From the NCBI RefSeq assembly GCF_026344035.1, contig NZ_JAPKND010000003.1:124001-188000 (forward strand): a stretch of 64,000 nucleotides of DNA, given 5' to 3'. Positions 34,778 to 44,911 of the stretch are shown piece by piece (position 1 is the stretch's first letter; every line of letters begins with the position of its first letter). The notes under the pieces were generated by a model, which was not told where the DNA came from, did not search any database, and saw only the letters and a program-made list of their open reading frames with translations. A program made the translations under genes and the position numbers. The stretch comes from Alcaligenes endophyticus (GTDB taxonomy: Bacteria; Pseudomonadota; Gammaproteobacteria; Burkholderiales; Burkholderiaceae_B).

Positions 34778-35812
34778 TTACCAGCCCAGTTGCTTACCTA
34801 TGGTGTCTTGCCACTTGGTTTCACACTCTTTGTTGACTGCATTACATTGCTTGGCCCAAACCGGCAGGGAAGTGTCTCGTAGCGCTTGCTTTACGGCTTG
34901 CAAATCCTGCTCCTGAGCCACCAAGGTATTAAGCTTGTAAGGTTGCCCCAGCTCGCAAGGCTGCTCACCGGCATTACAACGCATCGCATCGTCGTACAAC
35001 TGTTCAGAGTATGTCCAGATATCACTGCTTAATTGACCCACTGCTCGCTCCAGCGCGGCTTGCTGCTCCGCATTTAAGGAGTTCCAACGCTTTAGATTGA
35101 TTGCATAACCATTAACGGCCATTTGCAAGGCGATAGGCAATGCGGTAGACGCAGCCTCAGGCCATCCGCCTGAGTTAGCGGAGGCTGGCCCAGTAATAGC
35201 GCAATCCACCACGCCCCGCGCCAATGACTGCTGAACCTCACCAAAAGGCATCGGTACGCCAGTCGCCCCTAGACTACTCATAAAATTAGCGGTGTTTTGA
35301 TCCCCTACCCGCACCTTCAAACCTTTTAAATCAGCTAAGCCTGCCACTTGGGGCTTGCAGAAAATAATCTGGGGGCCTGCCGGCCACAAACCCAGTAATT
35401 TGGCATTAAACGATTTCTGTAAACGCTCATCAACGGTAGAGAAATACGCTTCCACATTGCGTTTACCTTCCTCGAAGGAGGTGTTGAGCCCTACCAAGTC
35501 CGCACCCATCAACGTAGGCTCGTCGCGGCTGACCTGGCTGCCTCGTAAAGACACAATATCAAAAAGCCCTGAACGCAAAACACGTAGACCGTCGGTGTCC
35601 GGAATACCTGCCACATCCACCGGCAGGTACTGCACCGTAAAGTCCTGGCCAGTATTAGCTGCCAGTGCTTCAAAGAAAGGTTGTTCTTTTTTCTGCTGAA
35701 TCAAGCCCGACCCTACCGGTTGCCCTAACACTCGTAAGGGTACGGTATCCGCTTGTGCACCAAAGGCCATACTCAAGCCCACACCAGCGCATGCAACATA
35801 AGCCTTCCACAT
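34778..35812 (-). CDS. dctP: TRAP transporter substrate-binding protein (DctP)
   Basis: 344 residues. The signal peptide is MWKAYVACAGVGLSMAFGAQ with cleavage after AQA. The body shows the DctP pattern: KGLKVRVGDQNTANFMSSLG, where the Arg commonly binds the ligand carboxylate, then VPMPFGEVQQSLARGVVDCA. It lies first in the leftward dctP-dctQ-dctM-racemase operon. Four Cys in the C-terminal part (CNAGEQPCE, QCNAVNKECE) may form periplasmic disulfides. Ligand unknown. Confidence 0.92.
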   Translation of the reverse strand: MWKAYVACAGVGLSMAFGAQADTVPLRVLGQPVGSGLIQQKKEQPFFEALAANTGQDFTVQYLPVDVAGIPDTDGLRVLRSGLFDIVSLRGSQVSRDEPTLMGADLVGLNTSFEEGKRNVEAYFSTVDERLQKSFNAKLLGLWPAGPQIIFCKPQVAGLADLKGLKVRVGDQNTANFMSSLGATGVPMPFGEVQQSLARGVVDCAITGPASANSGGWPEAASTALPIALQMAVNGYAINLKRWNSLNAEQQAALERAVGQLSSDIWTYSEQLYDDAMRCNAGEQPCELGQPYKLNTLVAQEQDLQAVKQALRDTSLPVWAKQCNAVNKECETKWQDTIGKQLGW

Positions 35813-35925
35813 AGTCTCTCTACCTTTTCATTATTAATCACCAGTACCTTGCACCTACTCTGTACTGCTACACCTTGGCCAGAGCAACTGCCCATGACTA
35901 AACTATAGTTTTATGACCGCACATA

Positions 35926-35941
35926 TGAAACTGTATTTTCA
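35926..35941. promoter_or_regulatory. Possible operator between dctP and the RpiR-type regulator
   Basis: TGAAA-CTGTAT-TTTCA is an inverted repeat with a 6-base spacer, upstream of the dctP start. A perfect palindrome AAACTATAGTTT lies nearby at 35900-35911. RpiR-type regulators bind such dyads, and one is encoded next door. The link is by position and symmetry only. Confidence 0.35.
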
Positions 35942-35986
35942 CCAGTAGACGCAAACAGTGGACTCAGGTATAACTGGCTGGATTCG

Positions 35987-36823
35987 CTATAGTTCACCTA
36001 AGGCATCGTTTAGTATCTCTATATCCCGTAAACGCGTACGCCCCTGAACACCTGCTTGTTCAATCGCCCGCGTAGCGATGACATGGCACAGCGCCATGGT
36101 GGAAACATGGCTAAACAACGGCCCTGGCGCCAAGGTCTGACAACGCACATGCCATTGTGCACGGGGCAAAAATGGCCCCCCCTCATCGGTCACATACAGC
36201 AACTTAGCTTGGGTATCCAACATGCGTTCAAGTAAGGTGTCTAACTGAGCTACACGTCTACGTAAGCCAAATACAATGATGACATCCTCGCGTTGCATAC
36301 TAGCAATATGCTCGCCCATAGTCTGGCCAGCTCCCGGTAACGCAACAATGTTTTCAATAACTTGTGTAAGCTGCCATTGCAAATATGAGGCAAAGGAATG
36401 GCTACTGCGAAAGCCAATTACCCACACTTTACGAGCCTGTAAAAGCGCTGTCACCAGTGACTTTAGCTGCACCTCACTGACGCTGCTAAGCGTGGCCTCT
36501 AGGTTGCTAATTCCTTGCCGTATATGCGCCTCAATAGACTGCTCCTGACTGACATCCGCCGCTGTGCTCAAAAACAGTCGTGACCCCGTACTTTTCTCTT
36601 CTCTCGCGTGACGTCTGGCCTCTTCATAATTCTCGTAACCCAGACGCTTCACAAAACGACTAACGGTAGCTTTAGATACGTGCGCTAAGGTGGCTAATTC
36701 AGATGCCGAATAACTGGCTAACTCACCAGGAAAATCGCAAACGAACTCGCCTAAACGTTTCTCTGCTGGATACAGTTCGGGTAAAACTAACCTGACTCGA
36801 GACAGAAATGAAGGCCCTGGCAT
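35987..36823 (-). CDS. MurR/RpiR family transcriptional regulator
   Basis: 278 residues. The N-terminal HTH_6 domain reads ELATLAHVSKATVSRFVKRL (about 41-60), and a SIS sugar-phosphate-binding domain fills the C-terminal half (KVWVIGFRSSHSFASYLQWQ, then VIIVFGLRRR). It lies directly upstream of the dctPQM-racemase operon on the same strand, which it likely controls. SIS domains usually sense phosphosugars, so a non-sugar ligand here would be notable. Confidence 0.92.
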   Translation of the reverse strand: MPGPSFLSRVRLVLPELYPAEKRLGEFVCDFPGELASYSASELATLAHVSKATVSRFVKRLGYENYEEARRHAREEKSTGSRLFLSTAADVSQEQSIEAHIRQGISNLEATLSSVSEVQLKSLVTALLQARKVWVIGFRSSHSFASYLQWQLTQVIENIVALPGAGQTMGEHIASMQREDVIIVFGLRRRVAQLDTLLERMLDTQAKLLYVTDEGGPFLPRAQWHVRCQTLAPGPLFSHVSTMALCHVIATRAIEQAGVQGRTRLRDIEILNDALGEL

Positions 36824-36882
36824 GCATACACCTATGGATTAACCGTAGCGAACCTCTGCTGTGAAGAACGCCACCTGCTGCA

Positions 36883-36923
36883 AAAACGGCAAAAGCCATT
36901 GCGTCTGTCAATACGCAATGGCT
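36883..36923 (-). terminator. Terminator after the TakP-like receptor gene
   Basis: AGCCATTGCGT (36894-36904) pairs perfectly with ACGCAATGGCT (36913-36923) around an 8-base loop. On the minus strand it continues TTTTGCCGTTTTT. It follows the receptor gene stop at 36965 by about 40 bases and isolates it from the regulator gene. Confidence 0.75.
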
Positions 36924-36964
36924 ATACCGCATCAGTAAGCCCGGATGAATCAGGCTATTTCTGC

Positions 36965-38068
36965 TTATCCGCGACGGGCGTTAGCCAGCGCAATTCCTAA
37001 ATAATTATCATAAGAGTTTTCAGCGACACGGAACCAAGGCACGATCGCATCACGGAAGCCCATGTAATCGTCGTAAATTTTCTTAAAGCCAGGGTCTTTA
37101 TCGCAGAACTCTTTGTACACGACATTAGAAGTTTGAAAAGCGGCATCCATGACATCACGCGGGAAGGCTTTCAGCACTGCCCCACTTGCAATCAAACGGC
37201 GCAATGCTGCTGGACTTTCGGCATCGTACTGAGTGAGCAAACGATCACCGGCAGCTCGCGAAGCAACTTCAATAATGCTTTGATATTGCTTAGGTAAACC
37301 ATTAAATGCCGCATCATTAAAATACAAGCTGACTTGGGCCGAACCTTCCCACCAACCTGGATAGTAATAATACTTGGCCACTTTTTGGAAGCCCAAACGC
37401 TCGTCATCGACTGGGCCGACAAACTCTACTGCATCCAACGTACCTTTCTCTAAGGATGGATAAATATCCCCCGGTGGCACTTGCTGAGGAACCACCCCCA
37501 TACGCGCCAATACTTCGCCAGCAAAACCAGCCGTACGCATTTTCAGACCTTTCAAGTCCTCGACGGAGTTAATCTCTTTGCGGTACCAACCACCCATTTG
37601 CGTACCCGTGTTACCAAAGGGAAAGTTGATGATGTTGCGCTTAGCGAACAGCTCGCGCATCAACTTCATACCGTTGCCTTCCAGCATCCACGCATTCATT
37701 TGACGCGCATTCAAGCCGAAGGGAACAGCGGTATCAAAACTATAGGAAGGATCCAAACCGTAATAATAGTAGGACGCCGTTTGACCGCACTCAACTGTGC
37801 CGTTACTAACAGCATCCATTACACCAAAACCAGGCACTATTTCGCCAGCGGGATACAGGCGGATTTTAAAATTACCATCCGAAGCCTCTTCCACCATTTT
37901 GCAAAAAAGCTGGGCTGTAGAAAACAGGGCTGGCGTCGACGGGCCATAAGTGGAAGTTAACTTCCAATTCACCGTCGGATTGCTTTGAGCAATCGCAGGT
38001 GCGGCAACGGCTGCGCTACCTGCTACAGCACCCAAACCGGCTTTTTTCAAAAAGGAACGACGTTGCAT
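36965..38068 (-). CDS. TRAP transporter receptor, TakP-like, without adjacent permeases
   Basis: 367 residues with a twin-arginine-type signal (MQRRSFLKKAGLGAVAGSAA) leading into the mature part. Body motifs match the TakP/DctP 2-oxo acid receptor group: FKIRLYPAGEIVPGFGVMDA, ASYYYYGLDPSYSFDTAVPF, LKGLKMRTAGFAGEVLARMG and EFVGPVDDERLGF. AAGGAG precedes the ATG. It ends in its own terminator and has no DctQ/DctM gene next to it on either side, so it may share a permease elsewhere. Upstream is pmbA, also leftward, 145 bases away. Confidence 0.92.
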   Translation of the reverse strand: MQRRSFLKKAGLGAVAGSAAVAAPAIAQSNPTVNWKLTSTYGPSTPALFSTAQLFCKMVEEASDGNFKIRLYPAGEIVPGFGVMDAVSNGTVECGQTASYYYYGLDPSYSFDTAVPFGLNARQMNAWMLEGNGMKLMRELFAKRNIINFPFGNTGTQMGGWYRKEINSVEDLKGLKMRTAGFAGEVLARMGVVPQQVPPGDIYPSLEKGTLDAVEFVGPVDDERLGFQKVAKYYYYPGWWEGSAQVSLYFNDAAFNGLPKQYQSIIEVASRAAGDRLLTQYDAESPAALRRLIASGAVLKAFPRDVMDAAFQTSNVVYKEFCDKDPGFKKIYDDYMGFRDAIVPWFRVAENSYDNYLGIALANARRG

Positions 38069-38213
38069 TTAAGCTCTCCTTGTGGGCGTCACTTACATTT
38101 GCTTAGAAACTCTAGCTATCATCAAGAATCTTACACTGCCGTGATAGCAAATGTAATAAGAAACTAACAGGGTTTATCCGCAATCTTAAGCGCTTGCGCT
38201 TTCCTTTAATGGA

Positions 38214-39566
38214 TTAAGCGCCAGCAACCGACATGCTCTCTATCAAGATAGAGCCACTGGTTTTACTGCCACGTGTCAACTCATCACTTCCTACCGCTAC
38301 CACCTGCTGAAACATCTCCTTCAGGTTGCCAGCAATGGTAATTTCTTCCACTGCATGCTGAATCACGCCGTTCTCCACCCAGTAACCAAATGCCCCACGC
38401 GAATAATCACCCGTCAAGTAATTAACACCTTGACCGATCAGCTCGGTAACGAATAAGCCTGTCCCCATTTTCTTGAGCATGGCGTTCAAGTCATCTTTTT
38501 GCTCCGCTTGACTAGAGCGTAAAAATAAATTGTGGGAGCCCCCTGCACTGCCAGTAGTTTGCATCCCTAATTTTCGCGCACTATAGCTAGAGAGAAAGTA
38601 GGACTGTAATACTCCATCGATCACAATTTCGCGATCACTGGTACGTACCCCTTCCGCATCGAAAGGAGCGCTTCCTAGGGCTGCGCGCAAATGTGGACGC
38701 TCTGAGACCTGAATATGCGGTGCCAACACGCGCTTGCCTAAACTATCTAATAAGAAACTACTTTGACGATACAAGGCGCCGCCACTTGTGGCTTGGACTA
38801 AGGCCCCTAACAGACCCACAGCCAGTGGCGCCTCAAATAAAACTGGATATTTTCCTGTGGGAATTTTACGTGCCGATAAACGTGCCAAGGTGCGCTCTGC
38901 CGCATAGCGTCCTATGGACTCGGGAGTAGGCAAATCAGAATAACGACGCTTGCTGGCATGCCAGTAATCGCGGTGCATCGCATTTCCTTTGCCTGCTATC
39001 GGACTTACCGACATGGAATGCCGACTAAACGCGTAGCCCCCTAAAAAGCCACGGCTATTACCCATGACAAAATGGCCTTCATTAGTGTCTAAGCCTGCGC
39101 CCTCACTATTGGTGATCTGTGGACTAAGCTCCAAAGCCGCCTGCTCGGCGCGCACCGCCAAGCGTACCGCCTGTTCTGCGGAAATATCCCAAGGATAGTG
39201 CAATTGCAAATCAGGGTAATCCGAGGCTAGCTGATCTTCCTGCGGTAACCCGGCAGCGGGATCTTCGGCTGTATAGCGAGCTATATGCCAGGCCGCCTCT
39301 ACCGTTTGGCGCAAAGCCTTCAGGGAAAAATCGGACGTAGATGCTGAGCCACGACGTTGGCCCGCATACACTGTAACGCCCATACTACGATCCTGAGTCT
39401 GCTCTACTGTTTCTAATTCAAGCTGGCGCACGGAAACACTCAGCCCCTTGCTCTCAGATATATCTACAGCGGCATCACTGGCGCCTAGTTTTTTAGCATG
39501 TTGCAATGCGTCTGCAAGCAACTCGCAAAATTGAAACTGATGTTCGGTGATAGGTAATTGACTCAT
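38214..39566 (-). CDS. pmbA: Metalloprotease PmbA (TldE)
   Basis: 450 residues of the TldD/TldE (PmbA) family. The N-terminal domain includes [20 protein letters not shown], and the C-terminal part has the conserved [20 protein letters not shown] end. With TldD it forms a protease that processes peptides such as microcin B17 precursor and CcdA in E. coli; the zinc motif lies in TldD, and this subunit lacks an HExxxH. It is divergent from darP, a conserved pairing. Confidence 0.94.
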   Translation of the reverse strand: MSQLPITEHQFQFCELLADALQHAKKLGASDAAVDISESKGLSVSVRQLELETVEQTQDRSMGVTVYAGQRRGSASTSDFSLKALRQTVEAAWHIARYTAEDPAAGLPQEDQLASDYPDLQLHYPWDISAEQAVRLAVRAEQAALELSPQITNSEGAGLDTNEGHFVMGNSRGFLGGYAFSRHSMSVSPIAGKGNAMHRDYWHASKRRYSDLPTPESIGRYAAERTLARLSARKIPTGKYPVLFEAPLAVGLLGALVQATSGGALYRQSSFLLDSLGKRVLAPHIQVSERPHLRAALGSAPFDAEGVRTSDREIVIDGVLQSYFLSSYSARKLGMQTTGSAGGSHNLFLRSSQAEQKDDLNAMLKKMGTGLFVTELIGQGVNYLTGDYSRGAFGYWVENGVIQHAVEEITIAGNLKEMFQQVVAVGSDELTRGSKTSGSILIESMSVAGA

Positions 39567-39607
39567 GTTTCTTTGGCTCTACGCTACTCTTTTGGGTTCA
39601 GGCGGTT

Positions 39608-40192
39608 ATGATAGCTAATTGGCGAACACTTTATACATACTTTATGCAGCGCCCACGTACTGAAATCGACGAAAACGGCTATGACCGCCCCAGCAAATCA
39701 CAAGTAAAGCGCGAAATGCACGCCTTACTGGACCTGGGAAAAAAACTTATTGAGCTTTCCCCAGAACGCTTAAAGCAACTCAAACTCAGTGATGAGTTGC
39801 GTGAAGCCATCAGACTAGCCCAAAAAACAACGGCGCGTGAAGGAAAACGCCGACAAATACATTATGTCGGCAAACTCATGCGCCATGTCGAGCCCGAACC
39901 CATCATTGCTCAGCTTGATGAATGGGAGAACGGTTCGCGCGAACACACTCGCTCCATGCATAAAATTGAGGCATTGCGTGATCTCCTGATACGTGATGAC
40001 CAAGCCTTAACACCTTTCACCGAGGAGTATCCCGGCGGTGATATTCAACAGTTACGTTCACTCATCCGAGCAGCACGTAAAGAGGCACAAAACAATAGCG
40101 CCCTACAAGTAGGCCAAGAGCCGCAGCGCAAGCATTACCGAGCTTTGTTTCAACATATTAAATCTCAGTTAGACCTTACGGAGATCCCATGA
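39608..40192 (+). CDS. darP: Ribosome-associated protein DarP (YjgA, DUF615)
   Basis: 194 residues as given; conserved sequence begins only at about residue 15 ([16 protein letters not shown]), so ATG 39644 is a possible shorter start, though it lacks a ribosome-binding site. DUF615 features are [19 protein letters not shown] and the later [12 protein letters not shown] and RRQIHYVGK blocks. The family binds the late 50S subunit and helps peptidyl-transferase centre maturation. It is divergent from pmbA and its TGA overlaps the next ATG (ATGA). Confidence 0.92.
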   Translation: MIANWRTLYTYFMQRPRTEIDENGYDRPSKSQVKREMHALLDLGKKLIELSPERLKQLKLSDELREAIRLAQKTTAREGKRRQIHYVGKLMRHVEPEPIIAQLDEWENGSREHTRSMHKIEALRDLLIRDDQALTPFTEEYPGGDIQQLRSLIRAARKEAQNNSALQVGQEPQRKHYRALFQHIKSQLDLTEIP

Positions 40193-40857
40193 CGCCCCTG
40201 CTAGAATCGATTGAAATCGAAACCGGCCCTAATCCACAACATGCCATTATTTGGCTACACGGCTTAGGTGCAGATGGCCATGACTTTGCTCCTATCGTAC
40301 CGGAGCTTAAGCTAACAGCTGAACGACCTGTGCGTTTTATATTCCCTCACGCGCCTATACAGCCTGTCACGATCAACGGCGGGATGGCCATGCGCTCGTG
40401 GTATGACATTTACATGGCAGACTTAGTCCGCCAAGAAGATGAACGCGGTCTACGCCAATCACAAGCCGAGGTGCAAAACCTCATCGCACGTGAAAACAGC
40501 AGAGGCATTCCAACTGAACATATTATTTTGGCCGGCTTTTCACAAGGCTGTGCCATGACTCTACAAACTGGCTTGCGCTTGCCCGAGGCCCTAGCCGGTA
40601 TGGTCTGCCTATCGGGGTACTTGCCTCTTGCGGCTTTGACGGATAAAGAACGCCATCCGGCCAATACACAAACCCCCATTTTCATGGCGCACGGCTCGGT
40701 CGACCCAGTCGTACCGCTTGCCCGCGCGGTAGATTCCCGCGATCACTTACGTGAATTAGGCTATACCGTGCATTGGCACCAATACCCCATGCCTCACTCG
40801 GTGTGTGCGGAGGAAATCGACGCTGTGGCGGCGTTTATTAATTCGGTCTTTAAGTAA
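40189..40857 (+). CDS. Alpha/beta-hydrolase carboxylesterase
   Basis: 222 residues of the phospholipase/carboxylesterase (DUF3089-free, Abhydrolase_2) type. The oxyanion region is [16 protein letters not shown]; the nucleophile Ser is in [10 protein letters not shown]; the acid is the Asp in [10 protein letters not shown]; the His is in [11 protein letters not shown]. It hydrolyses short-chain esters in the cytoplasm; the natural substrate is unclear. It is coupled to darP through the ATGA overlap and converges with the Pat-like gene 3 bases later. Confidence 0.9.
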   Translation: MTPLLESIEIETGPNPQHAIIWLHGLGADGHDFAPIVPELKLTAERPVRFIFPHAPIQPVTINGGMAMRSWYDIYMADLVRQEDERGLRQSQAEVQNLIARENSRGIPTEHIILAGFSQGCAMTLQTGLRLPEALAGMVCLSGYLPLAALTDKERHPANTQTPIFMAHGSVDPVVPLARAVDSRDHLRELGYTVHWHQYPMPHSVCAEEIDAVAAFINSVFK

Positions 40858-40860
40858 CGC

Positions 40861-43317
40861 TTAGTCTGAACGTCGCGTCTCGCCTAAATCTAGCCAGACG
40901 CGACGCATAGCAGGATCCTCTTGGTCCACATCATTCTGAAACCCCAAGCGCTCCATCAGAGCCTGCATAGGCTTGTTGCTCGCTAACACATACCCATCTA
41001 TGTAGGTTAAGCCCTGCAAGCCTGCCTCATCAATCAGCGCATTCATCAGCTCTGTGCCCAAGCCTCGCCGCTGCCACTCGTCACCTATCACCAAGGCATA
41101 CTCAGCACCGCGCCCATCCACATTCCGCAGGTAATGCGCAAAACCTATAATTTCATCACGACCACTTCCGCCTACACGCACGGTGGCTACCAGCGCCAGC
41201 TCTCGATCAAAGTCGATACGGGTGTAACGCGCCAGCATCTTGGGTGTTAGCTCACGCAACATAGACACAAAACGCATATAGCGAGACTCATCAGATAAGC
41301 CACGCATAAAGGCTTGCAGGGCCTCGGCATCCTCGGGTCGAACCGGACGTAATACCCAGCGCTGTCCATCCTTAAACTGGCGTCGTTGCACCATATGCCG
41401 TGGATAAGGGTGGATAGCCATATGCCCATACCCCACCGTTTCAGGTAACACCAACATCGACTGCGCACTAAGCCCTAGCGTCAGCTCTCCAAAATATAGA
41501 CCCTCATCGGTGGCATACAAGGGATCAATAGATAAGCTACGCACTGCCGGCACTTCACACACTAGCTCGGACAAACGCTCAATCACTGTTTGCAGTTGTG
41601 TAAACACCGCAGCGCTTAACTGCTTCGATAAAAATTTGCGCCAGATCGGACTGCGCTCAATTAACTGTCGGGCCAAATAACGATTCAAAGGAGGTAAATC
41701 GACGGCCCGATAAGACTCTGGCAACCACCCCTGATGCCCCGCGGCACCAAACACCACGTAGGGTCCTAACTTTTTGTCGGTATCAATACGCAAACCCATG
41801 GGCATGATATCGAATTGGGCAGCGGGCAACACCTCATTGTGTAACAGCGCGACTAACGGTACGTTGAAATAGGCCAATAACAACATGCCTTCTTGTTGCG
41901 TTAAACCGCGACGCTCACTTTGCGCCAAAGCCACTAGCTCACGTGCAGGCCCAATATCCGGGCGGCGACTCAAGGGCAAGGAAGGTAAAGTTTGCTGAGC
42001 CAGCTGCTGGTTGTAGTGATGAATGGCCAAAATATCAAAAGCATTCGCGGCCGTATCAGGGGTGCGAAACGCAGGCGTGCCCACGCTATCCAATAAATGC
42101 CGCAAAGGACGCATATCCGCGTCCCCCAGCAAACAAGTAATAATCGGCTTACGCGAGCGAGACGATATCTTGGCTAGCTCAGCCGCCACCGCCGCCATCG
42201 GTGCTAAGGGATCAGGCGCCAGTAGCACCAACACACCGTCAATTTGCGTATCGTCTAGTAGGGTCGAGCATATTTGCTCAATGCGCTCAGGACTAAGAGG
42301 GGCGTAGCTGACGACTGGATTTGCTGACTGATCTCCCGGCACGAGCGCTTGTTGCAACAAGCCCTGTGTGGACTCTGACAATTGGGGGCAATGCACGGCT
42401 GAATCAGGCCCCAGCACTTCCAGCGCCAACTGTGCTGCGCCATCACCGTTAGAAAACAAGGCAATCCGCCTACCCTTCAGCTTACGCGTGTACACCAACA
42501 CCTTCAGCGCCGAAAAAAGCTGCACAAAATAACGGATACGTACCGCACCCACACGCCGCATCAAAGCATTAAATACAGCCTCTTGTGCTTCATCAGGATT
42601 ACGCGCACCGCCGACTTTCAACACCACAGTAGGCTTGACAGCGGCCAAAGCATACAAGGCACTGGTAAAACGGCGCGATGGAGGGGTGTGCTCAAGATAT
42701 AACGCCACACTATCTGTACGGGGATCGGTAGCAAGAAAATCCAACACATCCGCTACATCTAGCTGAGCCTCGTCACCTAAGGTAATGATGGTAGAGAATC
42801 CTAAGCGAATATCTTCGGCCCAATCCATAATGGCCGAGGTAATAGAACGCGACTGCCCCAATAGAGCGACTCGGCCCGCCGCGACGGATTGAGGTTCGTG
42901 ACTTAGGTTGATCCCCAAATGTGGACGCAGCATGCCAAACGCACGTGGCCCCACCACTAGGCATTGATTAAAACGCGCCCAAGAACGAGCATAGACCATG
43001 TCCTCGATGGGATCATGTGAGGACTTATCGGCGGCCAATATCAACACAACACGAGCTTGATATTTCTTTATGGCATCCAAGGCTTCAGGCAAACGATGCG
43101 GCGCCACACACACTAACGCCATATCTAGACGCTGGCCGTCACGCAAACCAGATAGCTGGGCTGCAATCGATATGCCTTGTTCGTTAATGCTGGCCTGCGT
43201 TAGTCTGCCTTGTAGACAGGGCGGTGTATTTTCCACCACAGGCAAAGGCAAGCTAGAGACGACCAACAATGATCGTGGTTCAAATAATGCGCTTAAACTG
43301 TGTCTTAATGCTGCCAT
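40861..43317 (-). CDS. Pat-like protein acyltransferase (NDP-forming acyl-CoA synthetase-like domain plus GNAT)
   Basis: 818 residues from ATG 43317, which has AGGAG 6 bases upstream. The N-terminal two thirds follow the NDP-forming acyl-CoA synthetase fold: a CoA-binding part (about 5-130), CoA ligase parts, then a reduced ATP-grasp. The last ~170 residues are a GNAT acetyltransferase (RWVLRPVRPEDAEALQAFMR, then GDEWQRRGLGTELMNALIDE with the acetyl-CoA loop). The usual SHTG phospho-His loop is replaced by GGARNPDEA, as in the Salmonella Pat type, so the synthetase part is probably a sensor. Likely targets are lysines of acyl-CoA synthetases. Confidence 0.88.
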   Translation of the reverse strand: MAALRHSLSALFEPRSLLVVSSLPLPVVENTPPCLQGRLTQASINEQGISIAAQLSGLRDGQRLDMALVCVAPHRLPEALDAIKKYQARVVLILAADKSSHDPIEDMVYARSWARFNQCLVVGPRAFGMLRPHLGINLSHEPQSVAAGRVALLGQSRSITSAIMDWAEDIRLGFSTIITLGDEAQLDVADVLDFLATDPRTDSVALYLEHTPPSRRFTSALYALAAVKPTVVLKVGGARNPDEAQEAVFNALMRRVGAVRIRYFVQLFSALKVLVYTRKLKGRRIALFSNGDGAAQLALEVLGPDSAVHCPQLSESTQGLLQQALVPGDQSANPVVSYAPLSPERIEQICSTLLDDTQIDGVLVLLAPDPLAPMAAVAAELAKISSRSRKPIITCLLGDADMRPLRHLLDSVGTPAFRTPDTAANAFDILAIHHYNQQLAQQTLPSLPLSRRPDIGPARELVALAQSERRGLTQQEGMLLLAYFNVPLVALLHNEVLPAAQFDIMPMGLRIDTDKKLGPYVVFGAAGHQGWLPESYRAVDLPPLNRYLARQLIERSPIWRKFLSKQLSAAVFTQLQTVIERLSELVCEVPAVRSLSIDPLYATDEGLYFGELTLGLSAQSMLVLPETVGYGHMAIHPYPRHMVQRRQFKDGQRWVLRPVRPEDAEALQAFMRGLSDESRYMRFVSMLRELTPKMLARYTRIDFDRELALVATVRVGGSGRDEIIGFAHYLRNVDGRGAEYALVIGDEWQRRGLGTELMNALIDEAGLQGLTYIDGYVLASNKPMQALMERLGFQNDVDQEDPAMRRVWLDLGETRRSD

Positions 43318-43422
43318 CTGCACTCCTGCCTGGTGACCGGCTGATTTAATCCTTGCTGCCCTAGGGTAGAATATGCGTATACCATTCTAAGCTCTTGGAC
43401 ACCCAAAGCCTAAGCACAAATT

Positions 43423-44832
43423 ATGAGCACGTCTACTACTAAAGCAGTACGAACCCGTTTCGCCCCCTCTCCTACAGGTTTTTTACACCTAGGAGGCGCG
43501 CGCACCGCGTTATTTTCATGGGCTTTTGCCCGCCATCATCAAGGCACCTTTGTATTGCGCATCGAAGACACCGATGTGGAACGCTCCAGTGAAGCCGCCG
43601 TTCAGGGCATACTGGAGGGTATGCAATGGTTAGGCATGCACCCCGATGAAGGCCCTTTCTACCAAATGCAACGTCTTGATCGGTATAAGGCCGTCATTCA
43701 AGAATTGCTAGCACAAGGTCATGCCTATCTTTGCTACAGCACACCCGACGAAGTCGAAGCAATGCGTGAAAAAGCGCGCAGCTTAGGGCTAAAACCTCGC
43801 TATGACGGCACTTGGCGACCCGAGGCTGGCAAAACCCTACCCGCCATACCCGCAAACCGAAGCCCTGTGGTGCGTTTCAAAAGCCCGCAAACCGGCGCTA
43901 CTAGTTGGGACGATTTGGTCAAGGGACGCATCAGCTTTGACAACAGCGAGCTAGATGACCTTGTTATTGCTCGCCCCGACGGCACACCTACGTATAACTT
44001 TTGCGTTGTAGTAGATGACTGGGACATGAATATCACCCACGTTATTCGCGGTGATGACCACGTTAACAACACCCCTCGTCAAATCGTCATCCTAGAGGCG
44101 CTAGGCGCTACCTTGCCACAGTACGGTCACGTTCCCATGATTTTAGGTCCCGACGGCGAGAAGCTCTCTAAGCGACACGGGGCTGTCAATCTTATGGAGT
44201 ACGACGCTGAGGGCTATCTGCCGGAAGCCATGATTAATTATTTGGCCCGTCTGGGTTGGAGCCATGGCAACGACGAGATTTTTAGCCGTGAACAACTAGT
44301 CGAATGGTTTGATACCCGCAGCCTCAACAAGTCTCCCTCACAGTGGGATCCTAAAAAGCTAAATTGGGTCAATGCTCATTATATTAAGGCCTGCCCCGAT
44401 GAGCGTTTAGCTGAACTGGTCGCGCCACGCATCGTCAAACTGGGTGGCAAGCCTGAAGCGGTGAATCTCGAGCTTGTGATGGCTTTACTCAAAGATCGCG
44501 CAGAAACCTTGCAGCAGCTAGCTCAAGGGGCTCTGCTTTTTTGTGCCCCCTTTGCGCCTGCCAGCCAAGAGCTGCAAGACGAAGTACTGACCGATGAAGC
44601 ACGCGATCTACTACGCGCCTTCGCCCGTGCGGCATCTAGCCTACCTCGCTGGGATCGCGACAGCCTAGACGCTCTCATCAAGGAAATCTTAAGCGAGCAC
44701 AACGTTAAGATGCCTAAGCTAGGGATACCTTTACGTGTGGCCGTAACAGGGCAAAAACAGACGCCTGCCGTCGATGCTGTACTGGCTATTTTAGGCCGTG
44801 ATGCCGTCATTGGCAGATTAGCGGGCCTGTAA
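43423..44832 (+). CDS. gltX: Glutamyl-tRNA synthetase
   Basis: 469 residues, class I. The HIGH-like motif is HLGG (22-25) in [20 protein letters not shown]; the KMSKS equivalent is KLSKR in [13 protein letters not shown]. It charges tRNA-Glu (discriminating type, given its short length). It stands alone between the Pat-like gene (divergent) and a lipoprotein gene (convergent), with a strong terminator at its end. Confidence 0.97.
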   Translation: MSTSTTKAVRTRFAPSPTGFLHLGGARTALFSWAFARHHQGTFVLRIEDTDVERSSEAAVQGILEGMQWLGMHPDEGPFYQMQRLDRYKAVIQELLAQGHAYLCYSTPDEVEAMREKARSLGLKPRYDGTWRPEAGKTLPAIPANRSPVVRFKSPQTGATSWDDLVKGRISFDNSELDDLVIARPDGTPTYNFCVVVDDWDMNITHVIRGDDHVNNTPRQIVILEALGATLPQYGHVPMILGPDGEKLSKRHGAVNLMEYDAEGYLPEAMINYLARLGWSHGNDEIFSREQLVEWFDTRSLNKSPSQWDPKKLNWVNAHYIKACPDERLAELVAPRIVKLGGKPEAVNLELVMALLKDRAETLQQLAQGALLFCAPFAPASQELQDEVLTDEARDLLRAFARAASSLPRWDRDSLDALIKEILSEHNVKMPKLGIPLRVAVTGQKQTPAVDAVLAILGRDAVIGRLAGL

Positions 44833-44856
44833 AACGTAGGTGCGCAGCTTGCATGC

Positions 44857-44897
44857 AATAGGCCTGACGACAATGTTATCGTCAGGCCTATTTGTTT
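44857..44897. terminator. Bidirectional terminator between gltX and the lipoprotein gene
   Basis: AATAGGCCTGACGA (44857-44870) pairs perfectly with TCGTCAGGCCTATT (44879-44892) around an 8-base loop, followed by TTGTTT. It lies in a convergent gap and can serve both genes. Confidence 0.85.
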
Positions 44898-44911
44898 GAG
44901 GCCAACTGAAC

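Noticed and set aside
38185-38213. AAGCG/CGCTT hairpin as a terminator for pmbA
   Set aside because: Five-base stem and a poor T-run; too weak to call.
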